Under the pieces are notes generated by a model. It was not told where the DNA came from and did not search any database. It worked only from the letters and a program-made list of their open reading frames with translations. From positions 2,728,001 through 2,792,000 of the forward strand of contig JAHRBS010000003.1 of NCBI GenBank assembly GCA_024305745.1: a DNA stretch of 64,000 nt. The letters run 5' to 3'. Both the position numbers and the translations under genes were made by a program. The stretch is from Polyporus tsugae (lineage: Eukaryota; Basidiomycota; Agaricomycetes; Polyporales; Polyporaceae). Positions 11,741 to 23,176 of this stretch are shown piece after piece (position 1 is the stretch's first letter; the number at the start of each line of letters is the position of its first letter).

Positions 11741-12174
11741 ATCGACCTTCGAGGTTTATGTGAGCATGTCATTGCCGATAGGCAAGAAGATGGATCACTT
11801 ACGGCTTGGAGACGATGAAAGTACAATCCTGACTACCGCTGGCAGAGGAACTTGAAGGTAGTAGAGGACCGGTTCAATTTTGAGGTGGTGCATGCTCGTG
11901 TCTCGGGAATAGCCGAAGCCAAGGGAAAGAATCTAGAACTTCAAGCTCCCTCTCCCGGCTCTATAAGTACTAGTAGTCATTTCATCCTTGCTTAGAACTA
12001 GCTAGGAGAAGGAGGCTACTGTTGCAAAGAATTTCTGGGTGTGTAACCAGAATCTTACTGCGGAGACTGCGGGCCGATACGGCGGACACCTACACTGGCA
12101 TGTCCTCCTACATAGCACGACTAGACAACTAATACTAACACTGAACAGAACACAAGGAATACATACGCAATAGT
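11741..12174. other. Intergenic, no gene recognised
   Basis: The stretch holds the probable 5' leader of the MYND gene (with its leader intron near 11756-11804) and the 3' flank of RTC1. The ACTAGTAGT stretch near 11970 is not clearly functional. Confidence 0.4.
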
Positions 12175-15100
12175 TTACGCAAGATAGTTCTTATCGTCGA
12201 CAGCCCAACAATGATGTCCGCACCCAGCAGCACACAGTCGCCCCAGGACCACATTCGATAAAGAAACCGTCACACCCCTTCCGCTGCCCCAGCTCCCCGT
12301 CGTCCCCTCGCCATCTCCCTGCGTGCTCGTGCCGTCGTCCGACTCACCATCTACTGTGTATGCGGAGTTCGTGCGTGACAGCCCGCGGCCATGAGGGGTG
12401 CCGACCTCGGAGCTCCTTCCGACGCGGTTGGACGGCGGCGCCGGAGGCGGGGGAACCTCGTCTGGTGGTCGGCGCGAGTAGTACTCTTCGTAGCAGTCTT
12501 GATGCCCCCCGTGCATACAGACGGGGCATTGGAACATAAGAGACCGCACCGGAAGGTGACTAACGATCAACACGCGTCAGGTTTGAGGTTGTCGGAGGAA
12601 CAGAAAGGCCCACTCACCATATCGCACACTTCGTGATGCTGTTGTGGCATTGGAGACAATACGCGTAACTTCCACCCGGTCGTCCTGCATGCACTATTGG
12701 TCCGGCGGGCTTGATGATGGGCTTTCTACACTTCCCACAGGAGGTGTAGATAGTAGTCGACATCTAGACGGTGCACCTCAGCGATGGCGTCGAAGTTATG
12801 GATCGAAATAGAACCTTACAGATGTTGTGAGGCGAACTGCGTCTACATTCGCGAACTTGCGGATATACGCCGCACATGTGTGCAGACGTAGTCGACTCAA
12901 GATCTCTGAAAATCGAATCAGCAACGCAACTATCCCGAGGTAGGAATCGGCCCGACCGATGTACGCCTCAACAAACCGAGCTATCCTCGACTTCGCGATC
13001 TTCAGCTCCTGCGACAAGGCCAAAGACAACATTGCACACATGATAATGTCGCCCTATCCCTTCGTCAGTTTCTCCAAACCGAAGACTACACCCAAGCAAA
13101 AACATACCTCGTCAGAATACTGCTCGAACCGTTCTCGCATCGTCTCCCACGCCAGCTCCCTCAACCGCTCCTCCGCCTCCCGAATCGCAACCTTCGTCCG
13201 GTCGCTCGGCGTCCGTGCTCCATTATCATTCTCAACTCTAGCCGCGTCATCCGCCCCATCCCTCTCCGCGTTCACGACAAAGTCGCCCGACAGCGCCTCC
13301 AACTTCGCCCGCTGGTGCAGCGACGAAGACGATCGTCGCACCGACGCGGCGCGCGCGCCCGCTAGGTCCCGGATCGTCTCGTCCCTCCTCAAAAGCGTCC
13401 CCCCGGGCGTCGCCTCCCCAGCGGTGACCGTCCGGATACTGCCCTGTGACTCTTGCTTCGCGAGCCCCTTCTGTGGCGTGGCAGGCACAGCGAGCAACGC
13501 GACGGTCGAGCTCCCGCTCCGCCCCCCGCTCTGGGTAGAGCTCCGCCGGCTCAGGCGCACGATAGATGATGGCGACAGGCGACGGTGCGCGGCACCCTGC
13601 GCGTCGTCGCTTTCGTCGTCGCCCTCATCCGACGACCCCCCAGAGGTCGATGCGGGCGAGGGCGAGTCCTCGTCGTCCCGCTCGTCCTCCGTCCACGTCT
13701 GGTGGCTCGTCAGCGCCAGCTTCGACAGCGGCGACGGGTGCGCCGTCGTGTTCCGGTGCAGATACGGCGAGTGCGGGCCGCGCATCGACATCGACGCGGA
13801 GGGGGTCGGCGGCGGGTGGTGCTCGAGCGAGCCCGTGGCGCTGTGCGCGTCGTCAGGGACATCACACCCGTGCTCGCTCTCGCTGTCGTCCGAGTCCGAG
13901 TCGTCCAGCGCGCCCTCGCCGACGTGCCGCAGGCTCAGGTGGCTGCGCATGCTCTCGCTTGGGCTCTCGCTGTGCATGCTCTGCGCGGAGAATGATGGCC
14001 GGCGGAGAGTCGACGACAGGCGCGGGCGTAGCGGTGGCGGGAGACCGGAGCCAGACTCCCGTCGCGCGAAGATAGCCGCAGGCACGTTCGGGAGACCGGT
14101 GCTGGGCTTGAGTGGAGACGAACCGTTCGATGACGTGGGGGTGATGCCGTGAGGGGATCTGTGACCCGATGTCGAGCGTCGATGCCTGTCATCGGCGTAC
14201 TTCGACAATGATCCCGGGCTGCGGTCCTTCGCTTGAGCAAGAACAGTCGCATCCACGGTGGCCGATCTCCCGGGCATTGGTGTGTGTGGGGGAGTCCCCA
14301 CAGATGATATAGTGGGGATTGCAGCGGGAGCGGATGCGGAATGGGGTAGCGGAGGACTTGACATCGGCAGTGGGGAAAGGGGGGGAGTTGGCGGAGTAAC
14401 GATGTCAGTCAGCAAGGAGGCAAGCAGCAGCCAGGTCTGTGCCGCATCATGAGCCCCGGTATCGATGGCGACCTGCGTCTCGGTGTTAAGCATTTCTGAA
14501 AGAGATTGAAGAAATATTGGAAAACCAACGTCTGCGTTGTGGTGACAAATCTCCGCCTTGCTCTTCCCCGTATAGACGTAACCCCGAGCCAGCTTCTCAA
14601 TCATCTCCAAGTCTTCCGCCGCACCCTCAGGTGCAAACGTCCCGACGTTCTGTGTGACCGGTTGATAACGTGCATCGCCCAGCGCCTTGGCTTGACTTTT
14701 CTTTACTTCTGGGTCACTGTTTCTTGTGACAGTGAGCTTAGATCAACACCGAACATGCAGAGCACACGCACACGTCGTCATATGGAATCTCCCATCGCTT
14801 CGGCCGGTCAGTGACGAAGGCGATAGACCCCGACGTGTTCCAAGAAACCGCAGACCGCGCGATACCATCGAGGGGTTTCCGACACTGGCGCAAGTCCAGC
14901 TGGGAGAACGTCCCAGACTGATGTAGAGCCCACAACGCGTGCGAATCAGCGAAATCAATGTCTGTCGGATGGAGCTTCAGCGGCGCTCTCGGTGCTGTGA
15001 AACGAAAAGAACGAACCCGTAACGCCACCGTCGACCGCAGACCCATTCACAACCCACTTCGCCATGTACCCCCGCCGCACGTCCCAGATCTCCACTGGGT

Positions 15101-17338
15101 CGCTCCCCTCGTTCTTCGGCCTGCTTTCTGGCGTAATCGTGCCTTCACTTCCACTCGTGCTGAGGTGCGCCGCGACACCTCGCGGGGTCACGGCCGCCGT
15201 AAGCCCTGCGCTGCCCGGTGACGTCGCGCCATGGCCGAACTCCGTCCCTGTCCCGAAGTCCGCGTTGGACACGATGGCAAGCTCGCACTCGTATCCTGGA
15301 CGGAACAACACACGACGAACGGGGAAGGGGGTGCGCAGCGTGTACGTAGGGTGGTGCGCTTTGTGCCGCGTGTCCGCGCGGGTCAAATCCCACACCTGAA
15401 CTGGAATGTCAGCCCGAGTCGTCGAACATGAAGGAATGCAAGACAAACCTTGACACATCTATCCATCCCGCCGCTGATGATCCATCCTGGGCCGCCGGTC
15501 TCTGGATCCGGGGAGCTCGGCGCACCGCTCGCGATGGGCACCGAAGGGAGGATGTCTTCGAAGAAGCCCGCGCCGGGGCCGCCGTACCAGTTGCTTGCGC
15601 TTGCTTGTCGGACGACGGACACAGCGCCAGGTATCATCGTGGAGGGCGGTACCCAGTCGAGAGACAGGACAGGGCCAGAGTGGGCGACTGGTATTCGGTC
15701 GAGTTGACCCCGTTGGCCCATAGTTAGATCCCACCTGGATAGGAGTGTTAGCGCAGTGAGAGGTGATCATTAGAATGCAAGGTAACCTGTATATGCTCCC
15801 ATTGTCCAGCGCTGCGACCACATGTCGGGATTGCGAGGAGACAGGGGAGAACGCGACGGCACGGACAGCGGCAGGGTGGTGTATCCGCATGATCGACCTG
15901 CTGAGATCTCGTATGTCCTTTGACGGATGAAAACATGAGAAGCGACGGTGAGGGGTGGACAGAAAGTGCTCACCCATATTCGAATATCACCGTCTGCGGA
16001 CCCTGTCATGCAGTAGCTTTGCAGGATTGGAGAGTACTGAAGGACGTGTATAGAGCGTGCGTGGTCGCGGACCCGTCTTTCTGAATGATTAAAGGGCACG
16101 TAAGGACCTCCGCTGATATAACAAAGGGATGGACACGGCTCGTGGCGATATTGATCTTATGTTACTCATACCCATACCCGCGGAGGTGAGGTACGCGCGT
16201 GGTCGAGCACGGATAAAAGGGAGGGTAAGCAGCACATGAGGTGTATTGGAGCACCACTGGGGTAGTCTCGAAACCGGACGTGGGGGCTTGCCCTCGCGCA
16301 CGATCGCGGCGCGTCAACTGCGGGAACAACACTAGATGCAACTCAGGATATTCTGCCCGACACACTGTAGAGAATACGGTAAAAATAAGTATGAATATCT
16401 TTACCATTCGTCGCCGCAATCATTGTAATGTCCCTTTGTAGAGGATTACAGGCCCTTCACAGTAAGCGTCAGTCTTTACGACAGGCCTACAATGGGCTTT
16501 TCGGTAGCCATGGCAAAGGATGGTAAAGAACTCATACTATTTCTACGGTAATCTTTACGACAATGTCGAGCAGATTACCTTAATGTGCGCCCCGTACAAC
16601 CTCTTCCCAAGGCCTGGGTCAAGTTTGGGCGAGCTTGACTAGGACTGTAGTGCCCATGACCTCGATCGGCACCATGCCCCATTGCAGGGAACACTCACCG
16701 TATTTCGACGACCCATTCTTGTTCAGATCCCACATGATAAGCTCCCCATTCCGCGCACTGGTCAAGACCTTGTTGCTGAACGCTTGATACGAATGCATGA
16801 ACGACGACACCCCTGGCACATCGCGCATTCACTACGTACCTCCATGGCACCATGCGACGTCGGTGCTCGAGCTGTCGACCTTCAACCCGCTCCCCTCCCA
16901 GAAGTTGCGTGAAGCTTCGATCCGATGACCGCCCCTTCCCGTAACAGCCTTGTGGTCGCTTAGAGCTGGGGTTCCCGTCCCCATTCCCGAACCAGAGACG
17001 TCTGACATACGAAGGATTCGGAGCGCTGCGAGCAGATGTGTTGGTCATTCTGCGCGTGCGGAGCACGGGATTGACACAGTCTCTTGACACAACCAAGTAA
17101 TCGAATACTCACATTCTCTCCCAGCTACTGCACACCTGACACCATCATCACTCTTCGCTATCGATCCCCCACCATTCGTGGTCGCCCGAGGGAGGCGGAC
17201 GTGGCGCGTGGGGCCCTTGAAGCCATGTTCCCTCGAATCCGAGAAGACTTCGGGAAGACTGAGGTTAAAGTTGTTGGTATTGGTGGTTGTGTTCACGGAG
17301 CTACGGCGATTAGAGGGCACGGCATTTGAGAGCGGCAT
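12175..17338 (-). CDS. RTC1: RTC1/WDR24, WD40-RING subunit of the SEACAT (GATOR2) complex
   Basis: Twelve exons read right to left: 17338-17113, 17025-16840, 16782-16699, 16080-15974, 15917-15787, 15734-15449, 15395-15017, 14961-14774, 14700-13108, 13053-12820, 12763-12618, 12559-12175, about 1314 residues, all junctions in frame. The N-terminal half is a WD40 propeller (NGELIMWDLNKNGSSKY, GSADGDIRIW, AALDNGSIYRWDL, ISGGMDRCVKVWDLTRAD, SDPVEIWDVRRGYMAKWVV). A long Ser/Pro-rich acidic linker follows, then a helical region (exon 10). The C-terminus is the zinc RING with CGKCRKPI, YCLQCHNSITKCAIC, CPVCMHGGHQDCYEEYY and CAAGCGHHCW. The known role is activation of TORC1 by antagonising SEACIT/GATOR1 at the vacuole. 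Intron 3 is 618 nt against 50-90 for the rest. Intron 8 could alternatively end after 14737, which adds 12 codons. Confidence 0.9.
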
Positions 17339-17737
17339 TTAGAGAGGTGAAGTTGACGGTATAACTCCTTCCTTGCAGGGGCAAGAAGCCGAGGTGTATG
17401 GATTGCAGGAAGGTGGCCTAGTACTTCATTTGGGTAAGGAGAGACAAATTCAAGCAAAGTTGCAGGTTCTGAGGACTTCGTAGTTGTTGGGCCGTTCTTG
17501 TTTTGCACAGGTAACTGTATAAGACTGGCCGAGGGGATAGCGCGACCTCAGGTAACCGGCCCGGCCCCGGTCCGCGACGACATGCATTAGCATGAGATTT
17601 CGGAGTTGATCAATCCAGTTCTCTTCGGCTACACAACAAAAAAAGGAGAAATACACACTGTCCACGCTCAGGTTAAGCAAGAGATTCTCAGTCCAACTTG
17701 CCCTAGACACAAATGCGGAGAGGGGCAAAAATTACAA
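17339..17737. other. Intergenic with a 28-bp inverted-repeat arm
   Basis: Promoter side of RTC1. Apart from the 28-bp GC-rich element at 17556-17583, nothing was recognised. Confidence 0.4.
17556..17583 (-). repeat. 28-bp GC-rich element, left copy
   Basis: This 28-mer is a perfect reverse complement of 19807-19834. On the minus strand it reads ATGTCGTCGCGGACCGGGGC and onward. Flanking sequences differ, so the match ends sharply. Confidence 0.85.
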
Positions 17738-17817
17738 GGGCCCAACCGGGAATTGAACCCGGGACCTCGCGCATGCAGTAACCCGAAGCGCGAATCATAC
17801 TACTAGACCATTGGGCC
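17738..17817 (-). tRNA. tRNA-Pro (CGG) with an 8-nt intron
   Basis: A complete cloverleaf can be folded on the minus strand: acceptor GGCCCAA/TTGGGCC, a D arm starting TGGTCTAGTAG, anticodon stem CGCGC/GCGCG, and T arm CCGGG-TTCAATT-CCCGG with an internal promoter B box (GGTTCAATTCC). The anticodon loop has 15 nt. Taking TT-CGG-G plus the final T as the canonical loop leaves an 8-nt intron after position 37, the normal site. The anticodon CGG (17783-17785) reads proline codon CCG. The encoded 3' end has no CCA, as expected in eukaryotes. Confidence 0.92.
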
Positions 17818-18185
17818 GTGACGAATCTTGTGGAATACTTGAAAAGGATTTTCTGCGGTAGGTGTTTCACCAGAGATCGCCTATACGCCTCCCCCAGGAC
17901 CCAAAGAGAACAGTTTCTCGCATTGGATAGCCGCGAGAATTTGACCTCGTGAAAAACTCTACAACTGAGTGTTCAATGTTATTGAACAAAGACATTAATG
18001 TGATTTTTTCCGTCCTTGGCCCAGAATGGGGATGGGGAATGGGGAGGATTTCACATGGGCCGGGTCAAGACAGGACCGGCTGCTCACCTCATCGCCGAAT
18101 GGCAGACCGTCCAAACCCTTAAAACCGACTCCTGCTGTCTCTCATCGTCGAACTCTCTTCTGCCCCCTTCTCACCGACGCCCATC
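17818..18185. other. Promoter region of the thiolase gene
   Basis: Space between the 5' end of the tRNA and the thiolase start. The last 80 bases are C/T-rich with no in-frame ATG, consistent with a 5' UTR. No other element recognised. Confidence 0.35.
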
Positions 18186-19655
18186 ATGTCTTCCATCTCC
18201 CAGAGCATCAAAAGCTTCGCTGGTGTGTCGCCCAAGGCCAAGGCGCTTTCTCAGAACGACAATGACGTCGTCATCGTCGCTGCTGTCCGGTCTGCAATCA
18301 CCAAGGTACGTGCCACGTCCAAGTTTTTTTTTGGGAGGGGATGGAGCTGGGAGTGTGCGGGATGTTAGAAGGAACGGCGACTGAAGAGTGATGTGACTAG
18401 GCGAAGAAGGGCGGCTTCAAGGACACTCGTCCAGAGGAGCTCCTGTCTGGTGTCTTGAGCGCAGCGGTGAAAAAGGCCGGCATCAACCCTGCTGTCGTTG
18501 GCGACATTGCTGTCGGAAACGTCCTTCCCCCTGGTGGAGGCGCGTCGGCCGCGCGCATGGCCGCCCTGCACGCCGGCATCCCGAACACCGTCCCCATCAG
18601 CACCGTCAACAGGCAATGTGCCTCCGGCCTCCAGGCGGTCAACATCATTGCGAGCGAGATCGCGACTGGAATGATCGACATCGGCATTGGTGCGTGTCCT
18701 CCTCTCGACGTCTCGTGCGTCCTGTTTACACTCCCTCCCCTAACGCGTTAGGTGCCGGTGTCGAGTCCATGTCCTTCGGTTACGGCGGTGGCGCGATGCC
18801 CGAGGGCTTCTCAGAGGCGGTCCTTTCCAACCAGGAGTCCGAGGACTGCCTTATCCCCATGGGCATCACGTCCGAGAACGTCGCCGCCGACCACAACATC
18901 TCGCGCCAGGTCCAGGACGACTTCGCCGCCAAGTCGTTCCAGAAGGCCGCCGCGGCGCAGAAGGCGGGCAAGTTCAAGGACGAGATCGTGCCCCTCAAGG
19001 TCAAGGTCGTCGACCCGAAGACGGAGAAGGAGCTGGAGATCGTCGTCGACCAGGACGACGGTGTCCGCGACGGCGTGACCCCCGCGTCGCTCGCGAAGCT
19101 CAAGCCCGCGTTCCAGAAGGACGGCACGACGCACGCTGGGAACGCGTCGCAGGTCTCGGATGGGGCTGCTGCAGTCATCCTCGCGCGCCGCTCGGTCGCA
19201 AAGAAGCTTGGGCTGCCCATCGTCGGCAAGTTCGTTGCCGCGGCGGCCGTCGGTGTGCCCCCGCGCGTCATGGGCGTCGGTCCCGCGTACGCTATCCCGA
19301 AGGTGCTCGAGCAGACGGGTCTCTCGAAGGACGAGGTCGACTTCTACGAGATCAACGAGGCGTTCGCGTCCCAAGCCGTGTATTCGGTGCAGCACATCGG
19401 CATTCCGTTTGAGAAGGTCAACCTGAACGGCGGCGCTATCGCCATCGGCCACCCACTGGGCTGCAGTACGTCTCTTCTTCCCCCCCTCTCGGTGTTGTGG
19501 GATAGCGTGGCTGATGGACGGTATGTGCAGCTGGTGCCCGGCAAGTGGCTACTGGGCTGAACATTGCGAAGCAGACGGGCGGCAAGATCTTCTGCACGAG
19601 CATGTGTATCGGCTCGGGTATGGGTATGGCGGCGATCTTCGTCAGCGAGCAGTGA
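18186..19655 (+). CDS. POT1: 3-ketoacyl-CoA thiolase (acetyl-CoA acyltransferase)
   Basis: Four exons (18186-18305, 18401-18689, 18752-19465, 19531-19655) encode about 415 residues, the usual length of peroxisomal-type thiolases. The enzyme cleaves 3-ketoacyl-CoA with CoA to acetyl-CoA and a shortened acyl-CoA, the last step of beta-oxidation. The catalytic residues are visible: the acyl-accepting Cys113 in VNRQCASGLQA, His370 in GGAIAIGHPLGC, and Cys400 in MCIGSGMG; the NEAFA motif is also present. The peroxisomal enzymes of this class usually carry an N-terminal PTS2. Here the start (MSSISQSIKSFAG) lacks the R/K-L...H/Q-L pattern and the C-terminus (VSEQ) is not PTS1, so the location is not obvious. 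The final intron splits the conserved GCTGARQ motif. No operon-like partners. Confidence 0.93.
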
Positions 19656-20755
19656 GCGTGCGCGGTGGCGAAGAGGATCTGCGTCCGCTACTTGATTATT
19701 ATACCGGTGGACACTTGATTGTACTACGTGTATCTTTATTAATTCCTTCCATCTCGAAGTTTATGCGCGTGAAAGAACGGTATATCCCACCAATTTCAAG
19801 TTTTGAATGTCGTCGCGGACCGGGGCCGGGCCGGGAGTTGCGCTGTCGCTTCTTCCTCTTCTCCGAGTCTCCCGCCAAGGTTCATCGACGTTCATCGCAC
19901 TTCACACGACGGTCATCCGGCCAACGCTGCAAATGTGCGTCGCAAGAGCAGAGCGGCAAGGCTTGGTCGACGCGAGGAGGACGGGGCGGCTGGGGGTGGC
20001 GGTGTCAGTCGCTATGTATTATACGCGTTTTTGATAGAAGCCAGCTTTCATGTGATTGTATTGCGTTCTACGATGATATACGACTGAATTCGCTACTAGA
20101 TACCACGGGGTGAATATGTTTTGTATCTTTGGAACCGACCACAACCGAACGTAACCTAACGCCGCCGTAGCCGTCCTACGACGACATACAAAAAAATCTG
20201 ATATAGTCCAACCTTTCGTATTTATCGAAAACGCATCGACTCGGATGCGATCTGAATCGCTTTTAACGAGGTCAGCTGGGCCTGAGGCCTGAGTCTCATA
20301 CTGACTCTGCTAGCTCTGCCTGGGGAAGCAGCCTCAGCAGCCTTAGAACCTCAGATGACTTGTCGCGCTAGTTTACTAGCCCGGCCAGAAAAATAGGCGT
20401 GGGGCCTCTGGCCTCATGCATCATGAATCATTGAATGGTACATAAGTATATTTGCAATACGTATCCCACGGCGTTTAGTACCCCCAGGCTACTACTAACT
20501 ATAATCTCCACAGGTTTTTCCTTACTCCCACCACGCTGCTCAGCTGGACCTTGCCAAGCTGCCTGCACATCGTCGATGCACCCGGTTTACCTGCATGAAG
20601 TCCGGCAGGTCTGCACAATTCCCGTTTCCCTGCTGCCGAAGGCTTCGAAGCTTCGAGGCCTCGTTGCACCCTCGTGGAGCCAGAAGCGCTGCGGAACGCC
20701 TCAAAGGGCGTCGATGGGCGTCGGGATTTGTTAGAGCATCTCTCCTCCTCCCGCC
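19656..20755. other. Intergenic with the right 28-bp element
   Basis: 3' flank of the thiolase, then about 900 bases without a gene. It contains the second copy of the 28-bp element (19807-19834). The last 60 bases before 20756 are the likely leader of the next gene. Confidence 0.4.
19807..19834 (+). repeat. 28-bp GC-rich element, right copy
   Basis: Perfect 28/28 reverse-complement match to 17556-17583. The two arms enclose the tRNA-Pro gene and the thiolase gene. Confidence 0.85.
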
Positions 20756-22447
20756 ATGACAGACCAGAACGATGGCCTGTATAGTCCTCCACCGAATGGA
20801 TACTCTGGATCCGACTCACCACCATACGGCCAACCCATGGCTTACTCCACTAGTCCGCGGAGGAATCGCTACACCCCGGCCAGTATGGCCAGCTGGAACT
20901 CGAGGGATTTCCGTCCTATGTCGGGCTTGACGCAAGGCATGATGTCGCCTCGCGCACCGTCCCCGGTCGGTTCACGCCTCCTCCCTATTACTTCCCAGTC
21001 TCGGGCAGCTTCCGAGTTCCAGTCTCCTTATCCGACACCTTCTGAAGTCGACGCCACTCCCCGCCCGTACATCATGTCGCAGCCGTCTGAGCCGCGGGAC
21101 GACCGTGATTGGGAGTTAGAGGAGGCGATGACCATCGGGCAGAGCGACGCGTACAGCTATCCCGATCCCCACGGGCAGCTAGACGAGCAGATGGTCCCAG
21201 AGAACGAAGCGTATGGACGTCAAGTTATTCCACTGGACGATCCAGACGCACCACCCGTCGCCATGTTCGACGCCGACCCGGGCACCAAGCCTACGAGCCG
21301 GACGAAAGCGTTTGTCGGCGGTTTCGTGACCTCGCTCAAGCGACTCCCTAGGGTGGTCGGCCAAAGTCCCTGGTACGACCGCAAGGCCACGCGGAAGGGC
21401 GCTCCTGGCACGGCACATTCCACAGGCCCTTCGAATTTCGTCCCTGCCCCTGCCTACGACGAACCCGGCCTCACCGTCGATCCCGCCCATGTCTCGTATG
21501 TCGAAGCTGTACACATGTCTGCCCCTCAGAATGTCCCTACCGAGCTCTCATACGCCGGCGAGCACAGCGGCCACACGAGTGCGCCGCATTCGGCGCGGCG
21601 TGCCAGCTCGCACGTCCACAGCCCGAGCATCTCCCCATCCACCCCGCGGTTCTTGCCCGAGGGCGCAGTTCTTGCGGAACCAGAGTTTGCGAGCGACTAC
21701 GTGAAGATGGAGGCGCCCCGTGGCCCCCCCGACGACTCGTTCAGCGCACACATCACGCGCGTGACCAACTTCGTCCAGGGGCTCAAGAACCTTCCATGGG
21801 TGTCGGACCGCGTCACGGTCGACTACCGTCCGATGCGATCCAGCCGCGCCTGTGTAGGCAAGGCGAAGGAGTCGCGGTCGTGGTACGACCACAAACAAGA
21901 CGTCGACCTCCTCGCGGGAGGCCTGGCATCTCCACGGCAGGTCACCGCCCGGATGCGCAGCGACGGTGCACCGTCTTCGCGGGGGAGCATGCCCTACGCA
22001 CCTGCGACGCATGCATACCACCCCCACCAGCCGCCCGATCGCACCCCGCTCAGTTACATGACGTCCCCTGCGACAATGTCCTCCCCAGGGATGTCCTCGC
22101 ACGGGCAAGGACAGCACCCCATGTCGTGGAGCTACTACTTCGCCCCGCCGCAGCCGCTCTACGTGTACACCCCCTCCATGACCTCACCCCTGCAGTCCGT
22201 GACGGGGGGCTCGCCTGGGCCGTCACCCGCCATGTCCCAGGTCCCCCAGGCGCTCCCCGTGTACATGTTTCCGGGGCCGCCCCCGCGTGTCCTGCAATCA
22301 CCGGTGCTAGCGTCAGCATCAGCGTCGCCCCCATCCGTGCAGCGGAGCCACGCAAGGCCCACGTCACCGACACGGACGTCCGGCGTGCCTCCTAGTGCCA
22401 CGCAGCGTTCGTCGCACTCCCGGCACTCCGGGTCGAACGCACAGTAA
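20756..22447 (+). CDS. Pro/Ser-rich low-complexity protein of unknown function
   Basis: A single uninterrupted exon of 563 codons starting at the ATG at 20756. The composition is dominated by Pro, Ser, Tyr and Met, with no signal peptide or membrane segment, so it is probably intrinsically disordered and intracellular. Two more ordered islands resemble each other: residues 187-209 (FVGGFVTSLKRLPRVV, then SPWYDRK) and residues 339-379 (FVQGLKNLPWV, later SRSWYDHK). Each is an amphipathic helix followed by a W-Y-D-x-K motif, suggesting an internal duplication. I do not recognise the family; the length, codon use and absence of stops argue strongly that it is coding. C-terminal Pro/Ser tracts resemble scaffold or transcription co-regulator tails, but that is only analogy. 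Confidence 0.8.
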   Translation: MTDQNDGLYSPPPNGYSGSDSPPYGQPMAYSTSPRRNRYTPASMASWNSRDFRPMSGLTQGMMSPRAPSPVGSRLLPITSQSRAASEFQSPYPTPSEVDATPRPYIMSQPSEPRDDRDWELEEAMTIGQSDAYSYPDPHGQLDEQMVPENEAYGRQVIPLDDPDAPPVAMFDADPGTKPTSRTKAFVGGFVTSLKRLPRVVGQSPWYDRKATRKGAPGTAHSTGPSNFVPAPAYDEPGLTVDPAHVSYVEAVHMSAPQNVPTELSYAGEHSGHTSAPHSARRASSHVHSPSISPSTPRFLPEGAVLAEPEFASDYVKMEAPRGPPDDSFSAHITRVTNFVQGLKNLPWVSDRVTVDYRPMRSSRACVGKAKESRSWYDHKQDVDLLAGGLASPRQVTARMRSDGAPSSRGSMPYAPATHAYHPHQPPDRTPLSYMTSPATMSSPGMSSHGQGQHPMSWSYYFAPPQPLYVYTPSMTSPLQSVTGGSPGPSPAMSQVPQALPVYMFPGPPPRVLQSPVLASASASPPSVQRSHARPTSPTRTSGVPPSATQRSSHSRHSGSNAQ

Positions 22448-23176
22448 TTCGCTCATCTCCGCTGTTCACGACGTTTATGACCCACCCCATGCTGTCCTTT
22501 CGTCATGCTTCGATTCACTCTTCACATTGCTATATTATGCGCTCTGCTACATGTTTTGGATTCGCACCGTGCTCGACCTGTTGTGTTATTTTGTTTATTT
22601 GCTATCGTGCTGTTTTGTTATACCAGCGTACCGTCCACGTCAACTATACCTATCACGCTCTTTTCCAGTATGCTCGTGCTCGTTTGCGTTGACGGTTGTT
22701 CGGATCTGGACGGGGACTCTCCGAACGAATGTGAGTGGTGCCACTTCAAGAAAGCCATGCGCTGATCTTCATCGTAACAGGTCTTTTGTTGGATGTCGTA
22801 TGGCACGGGTTTTTTTGCTGCGTGATTTCTGTACAGTCCGGTTTCTGACAGGCCACGTCTGTGCTCGCGCGGCAAGTCACATCATCACTCCGTGGAACAC
22901 TCTGCATTCATGAAGGAAATATAGCTTCCCCGTTCACTCACAATGCTATCAAACAGGTCCCATATTCCGTGCATTCTCAACGGCGTCCGCCACGCGATCA
23001 TGTCGTGTTCTCGAGGTCCGGTCGTCCATCCTCGATTTTACCCCAGCCCACCGGCACTTCCTTCCCCGTCGCTTGTGGCTGACAAGGCAGCCTCGAACAG
23101 AACTGCGAATTATATGGCGCAGACTGTGAGGGCAGGATTCGTTCCCCTTCTCGCTTTCATTTGATCGTGCGCCTTG
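22448..23176. other. Intergenic, no gene recognised
   Basis: T-rich 3' flank of the preceding gene (22500-22700) and the leader of the BTB gene. Only short frames. Confidence 0.4.

Noticed and set aside
12959..14152. A 397-codon plus-strand frame opposite the RTC1 linker.
   Set aside because: Antisense shadow of the Ser/Pro-rich linker exon; the minus strand gives a complete WD40-RING protein.
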